This document shows positions 33,069-41,133 of a stretch of 64,000 nucleotides of DNA, one piece after another. The notes beneath the pieces were generated by a model, which saw only the letters and a program-made list of their open reading frames with translations, was not told the origin of the DNA and ran no database searches. Origin of the DNA: Corynebacterium doosanense CAU 212 = DSM 45436 (GTDB taxonomy: Bacteria > Actinomycetota > Actinomycetes > Mycobacteriales > Mycobacteriaceae); contig NZ_CP006764.1 of the NCBI RefSeq assembly GCF_000767055.1, forward strand, positions 62,001 to 126,000, read 5' to 3'. A program made the translations under genes and the position numbers. Position 1 is the stretch's first letter; each line of letters opens with the position of its first letter.

Positions 33069-34481
33069 ATGGAGCACAACAACCCGCTGGAACTGGTCGA
33101 ATCGGCTGAGAGGGGCGTCGATAGGCTCATCGAACTCTACGAGGCCTCGTGCGAACTGGCGCGGGCGACCATCGCCAGCGGGAAATACTCCGACTACGTG
33201 CACGTGACGTACCCGAAGCTGGTCGTGGACGTGAAGCAGTGGCGCCCCATCGACCGCTCCGAGCCTTTCGGCTACGTCGACGAGGCTGGCCGCTACTCCG
33301 CCGAGATCTCCCGGCCGGCCATGATGGCGCCCTACCTGCGCGCGCAGCTCACGCGCCTGACCGGCAACTACCCCTGCGACATCTACGTCGGCCCCTCCAG
33401 CACCAAGATCCCGCCGGAGTACATCAGCGGAATCGGTGACATCTCCGAGGCCAGGCGCTCGCACGCCGTGCCCAGACCCACGCTTGACGACGTCCACGAC
33501 GCCATCGTCGACGGAGACTGGGACGCCTTCCACGGCGAGGAGAAGCCGCTGCTGCACTTCGGGCCGCAGCGCTTCGACATCGCCTGCGCGCGCATCGCCC
33601 ACTACACGGGCATCGACGCCGCCAGCTGCCAGCGCTACATCCTCTTCACCAACTACGCCATGCACACCACCGAGTTTGTGAAGTTCGGCCTGGCACAGCT
33701 CCGGGACCCGTCCTCCCGTTATGTCGGGCTCAGGCTGCCCGTCGGCGAGACACTCTCACGCGGCTCCGAGCAGGAGATCGAGGACCTCACGCTCGAATCG
33801 CCCTTCCAGATGCCGCGCTACGACCTCATCACCGAGGACGGCGACGGCATCACCATGATCAACATCGGCGTGGGCCCCTCCAACGCCAAGACCATCACCG
33901 ACTCCCTCGCCGTGCTGCGACCGGAAGCGTGGATCATGATCGGCCACTGCGCAGGTCTCGACGGACGCATGCGCATCGGCGACCTCATCCTGGGCAACGC
34001 CTACCAGCGCTTTGACCACATCCTCGACCAGCGTGTTCCCCACACCGTGCCCATCCCGGCCGTTCCCGAGGTTCAGCGTGCGCTCGAGGCATCGGTGTCG
34101 GAGGTGTTCGGTGGCGACAAGTCCCTCATGCGCACCGGCACCGTCATCTCCACCGGCGACCGCAACTGGGAATGGCAGACCCCCCGCGAACTGTGGGGCT
34201 GGCTGCGCGGATCGACGGCCGCGGCGGTCGACATGGAATCCTGCACGCTGGCCACCAACGGCTACCGCTACCGCGTCCCCTACGGGACCCTGCTCTCCGT
34301 CTCCGACCTGCCGCTGCACGCCGTGCCCAAGCTGCCCGCCCAGGCGCAAGCCTTCTATGAGTCCTCGAAGGAGGCGCACATGATGTGCGCGGTCTCGGCG
34401 ATGGAACGCCTGGCCTCCGACCCCGAGCGGCTGCGCACGCGCAAGCTCCGGCGGGCGATGGGGGAGGTGCCGTTCAGGTAG
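33069..34481 (+). CDS. amn: AMP nucleosidase
   Basis: This 470-residue enzyme hydrolyses AMP to adenine and ribose 5-phosphate, controlling purine pools. The N-terminal AMP-binding domain is followed by the nucleoside-phosphorylase-like catalytic domain (WIMIGHCAGLDGRM, VDMESCTLATNGYRYRVPYG). The length matches the family. TAGGGT lies 7 bp before the ATG, predicting a leaderless mRNA. Confidence 0.93.
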   Translation: MEHNNPLELVESAERGVDRLIELYEASCELARATIASGKYSDYVHVTYPKLVVDVKQWRPIDRSEPFGYVDEAGRYSAEISRPAMMAPYLRAQLTRLTGNYPCDIYVGPSSTKIPPEYISGIGDISEARRSHAVPRPTLDDVHDAIVDGDWDAFHGEEKPLLHFGPQRFDIACARIAHYTGIDAASCQRYILFTNYAMHTTEFVKFGLAQLRDPSSRYVGLRLPVGETLSRGSEQEIEDLTLESPFQMPRYDLITEDGDGITMINIGVGPSNAKTITDSLAVLRPEAWIMIGHCAGLDGRMRIGDLILGNAYQRFDHILDQRVPHTVPIPAVPEVQRALEASVSEVFGGDKSLMRTGTVISTGDRNWEWQTPRELWGWLRGSTAAAVDMESCTLATNGYRYRVPYGTLLSVSDLPLHAVPKLPAQAQAFYESSKEAHMMCAVSAMERLASDPERLRTRKLRRAMGEVPFR

Positions 34482-34504
34482 GGGGTTGCTGGCTGGCCTT
34501 GTTC

Positions 34505-34595
34505 GGAAAACCAACAGTGAGAAAGGTCGCCGCCTTTTGCAAACAACTCGAAGAAGAGTGCAAAAGGGCGCGTTCTTTCTCACTGTTCGTTTTCC
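34505..34595. repeat. family A palindromic repeat, copy A4
   Basis: This full-length copy begins GGAAAACCAACAGTGAGAAA and ends TTCTTTCTCACTGTTCGTTT plus TCC; the centre has TTTTGCAAACAACTCG and AGAGTGCAAAAGGG. It lies just after amn and before the AbiEi/DUF559-like gene. Confidence 0.9.
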
Positions 34596-34680
34596 ACAGG
34601 CCAGACACTGAAAATAGGACGCTGCCCAGTTATCCACAGGGCCTCGAGCACGATCCGGCGGCACCGACCACGATGACCGC

Positions 34681-35622
34681 ATGCGATACGTCGACCTCCG
34701 CCGCCTCAGCCGCCGAGACACTCACGTCAGAGAACAACTCCGCACCGGTCGGCTCGTCCGACTGGCCCCCGAGATCGCGGTTCCGGTCGCCGAACTCCAT
34801 AATCAGAAGCCCTGGGAAAGAGCAACGACACGGGCGATCGCCTTTGCCAAAGCTGCGGACCGGGCAGCGCTCTGCTCGCTGAGCGCCGCCCGGGCGCACG
34901 GTCTCAGCGTCTCCAGCTCTAGCTCTGTCGTGGAGCTGAGTTACGTCAACCATCTTCAGGCGCCCCCGCGTAAGACCTGGCCCGAGAACGTCCGGTACCG
35001 ACGCAGCCTCGTCCTGCCCGAGGAGGTTGTCGACCTCGGCGGATACCGGGCGACAACGATTCCGAGGACCGTCCTCGATGTGGCGCGCTACCACGGTGTG
35101 GAGGAGGGGGTTGTCGTCATGGACTCTGCGATCCGGGACCATGGACTTCGATTGGAGGAACTGGCGCAGCATCTCGACAACCTGGGCCGTGCCCGCGGCA
35201 TTACTCAGTCGCGGACGGCTATTGGGCTGGCCACCGGGCTCGCCGAGAGCCCGCTTGAGTCGCTGGCCCGGGTGAAACTCCTCCAATGGGACAACCCGTT
35301 GGTCCGGACGGTGCAGGAACAGGTGGAGGTCGTCTTGCCTGACGGCACGCGGGTGCGCCTTGACCTTCTGATCAACCGATGGTTGGTGGGTGAGCTCGAT
35401 GGAGAGTTCAAGTATGACGGAGAAACTTTTGGCAAACCTGTGGACACGGTCCTGCGGCAGGAGCGGCTCCGGGAGAATGCGATTCAGAGGCAGGGATACA
35501 TTGTGGCCCGCTTCGGCTGGCTCGACCTGCAGAGTAATGGCGCTGGCCCCTGCAACTTTCTGAAGACGGTGGGGGAGCTGCTCGATCGTTATGGGCCCGA
35601 TGGGCCCGGCGTTGTGGCCTAG
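34681..35622 (+). CDS. AbiEi-like/DUF559-type protein with endonuclease-like C-terminus
   Basis: This 313-residue protein begins with a winged-helix-like region (RRDTHVREQLRTGRLVRLAP) seen in AbiEi-type antitoxins, and ends with a PD-(D/E)xK/Vsr-like segment (VRLDLLINRWLVGELDGEFKY in part, then QRQGYIVARFGW). Such genes are common in actinobacteria, vary between strains and have no proven role. No AbiEii toxin is next to it. It is bracketed by family A repeats A4 and A5. The N-terminus may start at the ATG used here. Confidence 0.75.
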   Translation: MRYVDLRRLSRRDTHVREQLRTGRLVRLAPEIAVPVAELHNQKPWERATTRAIAFAKAADRAALCSLSAARAHGLSVSSSSSVVELSYVNHLQAPPRKTWPENVRYRRSLVLPEEVVDLGGYRATTIPRTVLDVARYHGVEEGVVVMDSAIRDHGLRLEELAQHLDNLGRARGITQSRTAIGLATGLAESPLESLARVKLLQWDNPLVRTVQEQVEVVLPDGTRVRLDLLINRWLVGELDGEFKYDGETFGKPVDTVLRQERLRENAIQRQGYIVARFGWLDLQSNGAGPCNFLKTVGELLDRYGPDGPGVVA

Positions 35623-35640
35623 GTCGATCGGGCCTGAGTG

Positions 35641-35733
35641 CGGAAAAGACAAAGTGAGAAAGGGCGCGCCCTTTTGCAAACAACTCGGCGAAGAGTGCAA
35701 AAGGGCGCGCCCTTTCTCACTGTTGGTTTTCCG
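35641..35733. repeat. family A palindromic repeat, copy A5
   Basis: This is the most symmetric copy: CGGAAAAGACAAAGTGAGAA and GGGCGCGCCCTTTTGCAAAC on the left, GTGCAAAAGGGCGCGCCCTT and TCTCACTGTTGGTTTTCCG on the right. It is in the same orientation as A4 and lies between the AbiEi-like gene and the ald stop codon. Confidence 0.92.
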
Positions 35734-35754
35734 AACTACGCCTCACCCCACAAC

Positions 35755-36813
35755 CTAGGACCCGTAATGCCGGGCCACCGTCTCGTGCACGATGCGGCCG
35801 TCACGCACGTTCAGTCCCGCCGTCAGGTGCTCATCCGGATTCCCGTCCGCCAGCTGCATGAGGAACGGCAGCGTCGCGTTGGTCAGCGCGACCGTGGAGG
35901 TGCGGGGTACCGCGCCGGGCATGTTGGCGACGCAGTAGTAGATCTTGCCGTCGACCTCGAAGGTGGGGTCGTCGTGGGTGGTGGGGTGGGAGCCCTCGAA
36001 GCATCCGCCCTGGTCGATGGCGATGTCCACGAGGACGGATCCGTCGCGCATCGTCGACACCATCTCGCTGGTGACCAGCTTCGGGGCCGCTGCACCGGGG
36101 ATGAGCACCGAGCCGATGACGAGGTCGGCGTCGGCGACGGTCTCGGCGATGGTGAGCTCATTGGAGGCCAGCGTCTGCACGGCGGTGCCGTACTGGGCCG
36201 AGATTTCCCGGAGCCGGTCGAGGTTGACGTCGAGCAGCCGGACCTCCGCGCCGAGTCCCGCGGCCATGCGCGCGGCGGATTCTCCCGCGACACCGCCGCC
36301 GATGATCGCGACCTTCGCGGGCGCGGTGCCGGGCACGCCGCCCATGAGGATTCCCGAGCCGCCGAGCGGGCCCATGAGGTGGTACGCGCCTACCTGCGTG
36401 GCCAGCCGACCGGCGACCTCGCTCATCGGTGCGAGCAGGGGAAAGCCCCTCGTGCCGGTGACGTTCTCGTAGGCGTACGCGGTGACGGAGGTGTCGAGCA
36501 GCGCGCGCGTGACCTCGGGCTCGGCGGCGAGATGGAGGTAACAGAAGAGGATCTGTGTGTCGATGAACCCGAACTCGCTCGGCTGCGGCTCCTTGACCTT
36601 CACCACGAGGTCGGCGTCCCAGGCTTCGGCGGCCGTCTCGACGATCGTCGCCCCCGTCTCCGCGTACTGCTCGTCGCTGAACCCGGAGGGGGTGCCGGCG
36701 TCGGCCTCCACCCGGACGGTGTGGCCGCGTTTGGCCAGTTCCAGGGCTCCGGCGGGCGTCAGCGCCACGCGGAACTCGTTGTTTTTCACTTCACGGGGGC
36801 AACCAATGATCAT
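35755..36813 (-). CDS. ald: alanine dehydrogenase
   Basis: This 352-residue enzyme interconverts alanine and pyruvate plus ammonia with NAD. It starts MIIGCPREVKNNEFRVALTP, has the catalytic His in LHLAAEP, and the NAD motif IIGGGVAGESAARMAAGLGA. It is slightly shorter than the usual 370 residues at the C-terminus. AAAGGATCC precedes the ATG. The enzyme links carbon and nitrogen metabolism. Confidence 0.94.
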   Translation of the reverse strand: MIIGCPREVKNNEFRVALTPAGALELAKRGHTVRVEADAGTPSGFSDEQYAETGATIVETAAEAWDADLVVKVKEPQPSEFGFIDTQILFCYLHLAAEPEVTRALLDTSVTAYAYENVTGTRGFPLLAPMSEVAGRLATQVGAYHLMGPLGGSGILMGGVPGTAPAKVAIIGGGVAGESAARMAAGLGAEVRLLDVNLDRLREISAQYGTAVQTLASNELTIAETVADADLVIGSVLIPGAAAPKLVTSEMVSTMRDGSVLVDIAIDQGGCFEGSHPTTHDDPTFEVDGKIYYCVANMPGAVPRTSTVALTNATLPFLMQLADGNPDEHLTAGLNVRDGRIVHETVARHYGS

Positions 36814-37008
36814 GGCGGGGGATCCTTTCTGTGCGGTAACTACCAGGATAACTGTTTTAGGCGCCGCTTATCGACGATCATTGCCACCGCTTCCGTCCGT
36901 CGCACCGGATGAGCGGGGGAGCGGTCCCCTCGGGCGAAGGAATTTCGCGAAGTCCTGTGTTCTAATTTCCGGGACAGCATCCACTTTTCTCGGGTCGGGA
37001 GTTGCCGC

Positions 37009-38059
37009 ATGACTACTACGGTGAAAATCGTGCTCGCGGGTGTCCTCGCGGTCGTACTGGGAGCCGTGGCCTTTGCCACCGCGTACTACTTCTCCAGCAC
37101 CAGGTCGACAGAAATTCCGCCCGTGAGTTCCGGGGCCGGAGCGCCCTCCCGGGACGATGTCGTGGAAACGTATTCCTCGATTCTTGATCATCCGGGGAGG
37201 GCAGGAGTTCCCCGGTGGTGATGACTATGCCCTCACCGGCGCGTACCGGTACTCACTCGTAGAGATGGCCGGGGACGAGATCCCGGAACTGCTCCTGGAG
37301 GCGGAGGGTGGCAACGGCAAACATCCTGTCCGGGTCTTCACCACCACGGACGGGGTCAACGTCGTCTCCCCGGAGCAGACCCTTCTCACGTTTGTGGCCA
37401 CCGCCGGCGGGGAGCGCGCCCATGTCTATGCGGCCCTTGACGGAACCAGGATCTTCCAGCTGACGGGGCAGTCCGTCGGCCCGACGTACCAGGCGGAGGC
37501 CTATGCGATGAGTGGCGAGAATCTGGTGTCCACGGGGGAGAAGTTGGATCTGCCTCTCGATGACACCACGACCTTCTCTCCGCTGGAGTGGTTCGACCTC
37601 TCCGACCGCGGGCCGCTCGCTGCTCTGGAGCCGACCCTGGCAGGGGATCAACCGGCGACGGCGCCCGCGCCCAGCATCGCGCCTGCCGCGGCCGACAACG
37701 TCGTCTCTGGCACGGTGCGGGTCATGAACGCGGCCGAACTCGCGTACTACCAGGGGTTTGAGAGCACCCCCAACGGTGAGACCGAAAAACAGGAGTTCGC
37801 AGTTCTCGTACTCGACGAGGCCACGATGTTCACTGCGGCTTCGTCGGGTGGCCCGTCCGTGCCCGACCAGAAGACGGCGACCATCATCGGTCTCGGCGAG
37901 CGGGGAGGGCCGTCCGAGCCCTATTACGTCAGAGGTTTCGGCCTCGAGGGCCAGCACTTGACGCTGGCCGCGAACCGGAATGACTGCGGGTGGCCGTCGG
38001 ACATCAGCTTCCCACTGGGACAACCGCGCTGCACGGGAGGAACCCTTAAGGCTGGTTAA
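37009..38059 (+). pseudogene. membrane-anchored envelope protein, frameshifted copy
   Basis: The N-terminus (MTTTVKIVLAGVLAVVLGAV) is a signal anchor followed by a Ser/Pro linker. The frame breaks at the GGGG run near 37193-37196: one G fewer restores YSSILDHPGGQEFPGGDDYA and joins the second frame to 38059. The next gene is an intact paralogue with the same order of motifs (ILDNPG, YALVEM, GTVRVFNAPEL, PLGQP), which supports a single-base error. Either a real pseudogene, phase variation or a sequencing error is possible. Confidence 0.75.
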
Positions 38060-38158
38060 CCCTTGGCGCGGGGAGAATTCCCCGATCTGGTCGGTACCGG
38101 GCTACCTCCTGTGGTCTAATTCCTGGAACAAGGGAAAACTATGGAGGGAAATTGTCGG

Positions 38159-39220
38159 ATGACTACCCCAGTCAAGATCGCCGTCCTGGGTCTGATCGCC
38201 TCGGTGATCGCCTTCTTCGGGACGTATTTCCTCTCCAGCAGTAGGGCAGCAGAAACGTCGGCAAGCCCGGACGCGACCTCGACGCAGGCATCTGCCTCTT
38301 CTGCGCCGGCAGAGGGCACGGCTGGCTGCGACACTGAGGGACGAATCGCGGCATATTCGCAGATCCTGGACAACCCCGGTGCCTACGAGTTCCAGAACCC
38401 CCGCCCGTCCGGCTTCGCCGGCGAGTACTCCTACGCCCTGGTGGAAATGACGGGCGACGACGTACCCGAGCTGCTTGTCGAAGCCGGAGACAAAGAAAAC
38501 TACAACCCGGTGCGGGTTTTCAGCGCGGTGGATTGCGACTCGGTGACCGCGCCCGTCGAGACGCTCTTGAACGCTGCTGCCGGTGCCGGCGGGGAACGTG
38601 TCACGGTGCTTGCGGCAGCCTCCGGCGACCGGATCTACCAGGCGTGGGGGTTTTCGATCGAGTCCATGCAGCGGCTGGACACCTGGGCGCTGCAGGGACA
38701 GACGCTTGCGCAGACCGGTGAGTCGATCCAGGCCCCCGTCTCGGGTTCCCCGGAGGCGCAGGCCATCACGTTCTCCCCGGTCGCGGACCGCGCGCCGCTG
38801 GAGGCCTTTGTTCCCACCGTCGCGGCGGCGCAGGCAGCCCCGGCTCCCCAGGCGGAGCCCGCTGCGCCGGCGGCGTCGGGCACTGCGCTCACTGGAACCG
38901 TGAGGGTCTTCAACGCGCCGGAACTGGCTCAGTTCCAGGGGCTGAACGGGACTCCGAACGGAGAGGGGCCCGACAAGAAGTTCACAATTCTGGTCCTGGA
39001 TTCACCGGTCCAGCTGGCGGCTCCGAAATCAGGCAACCCCGAGGGTCCGGTGACCCAGGAGGCCAAGATGGTGCTGCTCAGCGGAAAAGACCCGAGCGCG
39101 GGTTCGGAACTGGTCGGCCAGCATGTCACCCTCAATTTCGACGTGAGTGATTGCATGTTCCCCTCGGACACGGGCATGCCGCTGGGTCAACCGAAGTGCT
39201 ACTCCTACACCGTGAACTAG
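38159..39220 (+). CDS. membrane-anchored envelope protein, intact paralogue
   Basis: This 353-residue protein has an N-terminal signal anchor (MTTPVKIAVLGLIASVIAFF), an alanine/serine-rich linker, and an extracytoplasmic domain with ILDNPGAYEF, SYALVEMTGDDVPELL and a proline/alanine spacer around residue 230. GGAGGG precedes ATG 38159. The C-terminal part contains DCMFPSDTG and PLGQPKCY, so one disulfide is likely. The family is unknown to me; it appears to be corynebacterial. Confidence 0.8.
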   Translation: MTTPVKIAVLGLIASVIAFFGTYFLSSSRAAETSASPDATSTQASASSAPAEGTAGCDTEGRIAAYSQILDNPGAYEFQNPRPSGFAGEYSYALVEMTGDDVPELLVEAGDKENYNPVRVFSAVDCDSVTAPVETLLNAAAGAGGERVTVLAAASGDRIYQAWGFSIESMQRLDTWALQGQTLAQTGESIQAPVSGSPEAQAITFSPVADRAPLEAFVPTVAAAQAAPAPQAEPAAPAASGTALTGTVRVFNAPELAQFQGLNGTPNGEGPDKKFTILVLDSPVQLAAPKSGNPEGPVTQEAKMVLLSGKDPSAGSELVGQHVTLNFDVSDCMFPSDTGMPLGQPKCYSYTVN

Positions 39221-39255
39221 GTGTGTTCCCGGTCACTGTTCGCTACTGTGAACTA

Positions 39256-41130
39256 ATGAACCGAAAAACATGTCTCCCCGCCGTGGTGGTCGCGCTCGGG
39301 CTCGGCGTCACAGCTTGTTCGCCGGCAGAAGAGCAGTCCGCCGCGGAAAGCGGAGCGACCGGCACCACCGTCGCCTCCGAACCCGCCGACCCGACGGGCT
39401 GCGACGCCAGCGACGTCGACGTCAGCTCGAGCGGCGAGAACTCCAGCGCAAGCGGGGACATCGCCACGAACCCGGAGGCCGGCACCGGTTTCCGGGAGGG
39501 CCTGGAGGCCACTACCGATCACGAATACTCGGCGGTCACGGCCAACCCGCTCGCCACCGAGGCCGCCTGCCGGGTCCTCGCTGACGGCGGAACGGCGGCG
39601 GACGCGCTTGTCACGGCCCAGGCGATGCTTGGGCTGGTGGAGCCGCAGTCGTCGGGAATCGGCGGCGGTGGCTACATCCTCTACTACGACGCCGAGACCG
39701 GTGAGAAGACGGCCATCGACGGCCGCGAGGTCGCCCCGCTGGCCGCCGATGAAAACTACCTCCTCGGCGCTTCCCCGGATGCGCAGCGCTCGGGCCGCTC
39801 GATAGGCGTCCCCGGCATCGTCGCCGCACTCGACCTGGTGCAGTCCGAGCACGGTGAGAAGCAGTGGTCCGAGCTGTTTAACTCGACCCGGCAGACGGCC
39901 ACCGACGGGTTCACCATCAGCCCGCGTCTGGGTTCGTTGATCGCCGAGTCCACCGAGGATCTCAAGCTCGATCCCGAGGCCGCGGACTACTTCCTCGACG
40001 AGGGCCAGCCCCGCGAGGCGGGTGAGACGCTGGTCAACCCCGAGTACGCCGAGACCTTGGCGATGATCGCCGACCAGGGTGCGCAGTCCTTCTACACCGG
40101 TGACTTCGCCGCGGACATCGTCACCGCGGCGAGCGACGAGACCGGCGGGCGCACCCCGAGCCTGCTGACCACCGCGGACCTCGCCGGATACACGCCGGCC
40201 GCCACCGAGGCGCTCTGCGGGAACTACCGCGACCGCGAAGTGTGTTCCATGCCGCCCTCCTCCTCGGGCGGCATCGCGGTCCTGGAGACCCTCGGCATGC
40301 TCAACCACGCCGATCTCGCGACCCTCGCTCCCGACGAGAACGGCATCCCCGACTCCGAGGCAGTGCACCTCATCTCCGAGGCCGAGCGCCTGGCCTACGC
40401 CGACCGGGACGCCTACGTCGCTGACCCGGCATTCGTCGACGTCCCGGTGGAGCAGTTGCTCGATCCGGCGTATCTGGCACGTCGATACGCGGAAATCGAC
40501 CCCGCGCACTCCATGGGGACGGCCAAACCCGGCCTTGACCTGGTGTCGGCCGAGGACCTCCCAGAGCACGGAACCTCGCACATCAGCATCATCGACGCGG
40601 AGGGCAACGCCGCGTCCATGACCACCAGCGTCGAGGCGGCCTTCGGCTCCTTCCACATGGTCAACGGTTTCCTGTTGAACAACCAGCTCACGGATTTCAG
40701 CGCGGAACCGCTTAACGACGAAGGCCAGCCCGTCGCCAACCGAGTCGAACCGGCCAAGCGCCCGCGTTCCTCCATGGCCCCCGTGCTCGTGTTCGGACCC
40801 GAGGGCGAGCTGAACATGGCGCTGGGTTCGCCGGGCGGGTCGCTCATCATCCAGTACGTGATCAAGACCCTGGTCCAACTCATCGACTGGGGCGCGGATC
40901 CCCAGGAGGCCGTCGCGAGTCCGAACTTCGGTGCCCTGAACAAGCCGCAGACGGCCATCGGTGGGGAGCACCCGGGATCGCTGGACTCGCTGCAGGCCGG
41001 GCTGGAGGAGCGTGGGCACACCGTGGTCACCGATCCGATGACCAGCGGGTTGGGTGCGCTGGTCGTGGACGGCGACAACATCGTCGGTGGCGCGGATCCG
41101 CGCCGGGAGGGTGCGGTGCTGGGGCGTTAG
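39256..41130 (+). CDS. ggt: gamma-glutamyltransferase, lipoprotein
   Basis: This 624-residue protein has a lipoprotein signal (VVVALGLGVTACSPA) and an N-terminal linker, then the GGT domains (EPQSSGIGGGGYILYYD). The autoprocessing nucleophile is Thr440 in HGTSHISIID, followed by LNNQLTDFS and GSPGGSLIIQ. It transfers or hydrolyses the gamma-glutamyl group of glutathione-like thiols or gamma-glutamyl peptides outside the membrane. Confidence 0.93.
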   Translation: MNRKTCLPAVVVALGLGVTACSPAEEQSAAESGATGTTVASEPADPTGCDASDVDVSSSGENSSASGDIATNPEAGTGFREGLEATTDHEYSAVTANPLATEAACRVLADGGTAADALVTAQAMLGLVEPQSSGIGGGGYILYYDAETGEKTAIDGREVAPLAADENYLLGASPDAQRSGRSIGVPGIVAALDLVQSEHGEKQWSELFNSTRQTATDGFTISPRLGSLIAESTEDLKLDPEAADYFLDEGQPREAGETLVNPEYAETLAMIADQGAQSFYTGDFAADIVTAASDETGGRTPSLLTTADLAGYTPAATEALCGNYRDREVCSMPPSSSGGIAVLETLGMLNHADLATLAPDENGIPDSEAVHLISEAERLAYADRDAYVADPAFVDVPVEQLLDPAYLARRYAEIDPAHSMGTAKPGLDLVSAEDLPEHGTSHISIIDAEGNAASMTTSVEAAFGSFHMVNGFLLNNQLTDFSAEPLNDEGQPVANRVEPAKRPRSSMAPVLVFGPEGELNMALGSPGGSLIIQYVIKTLVQLIDWGADPQEAVASPNFGALNKPQTAIGGEHPGSLDSLQAGLEERGHTVVTDPMTSGLGALVVDGDNIVGGADPRREGAVLGR

Positions 41131-41133
41131 GGG

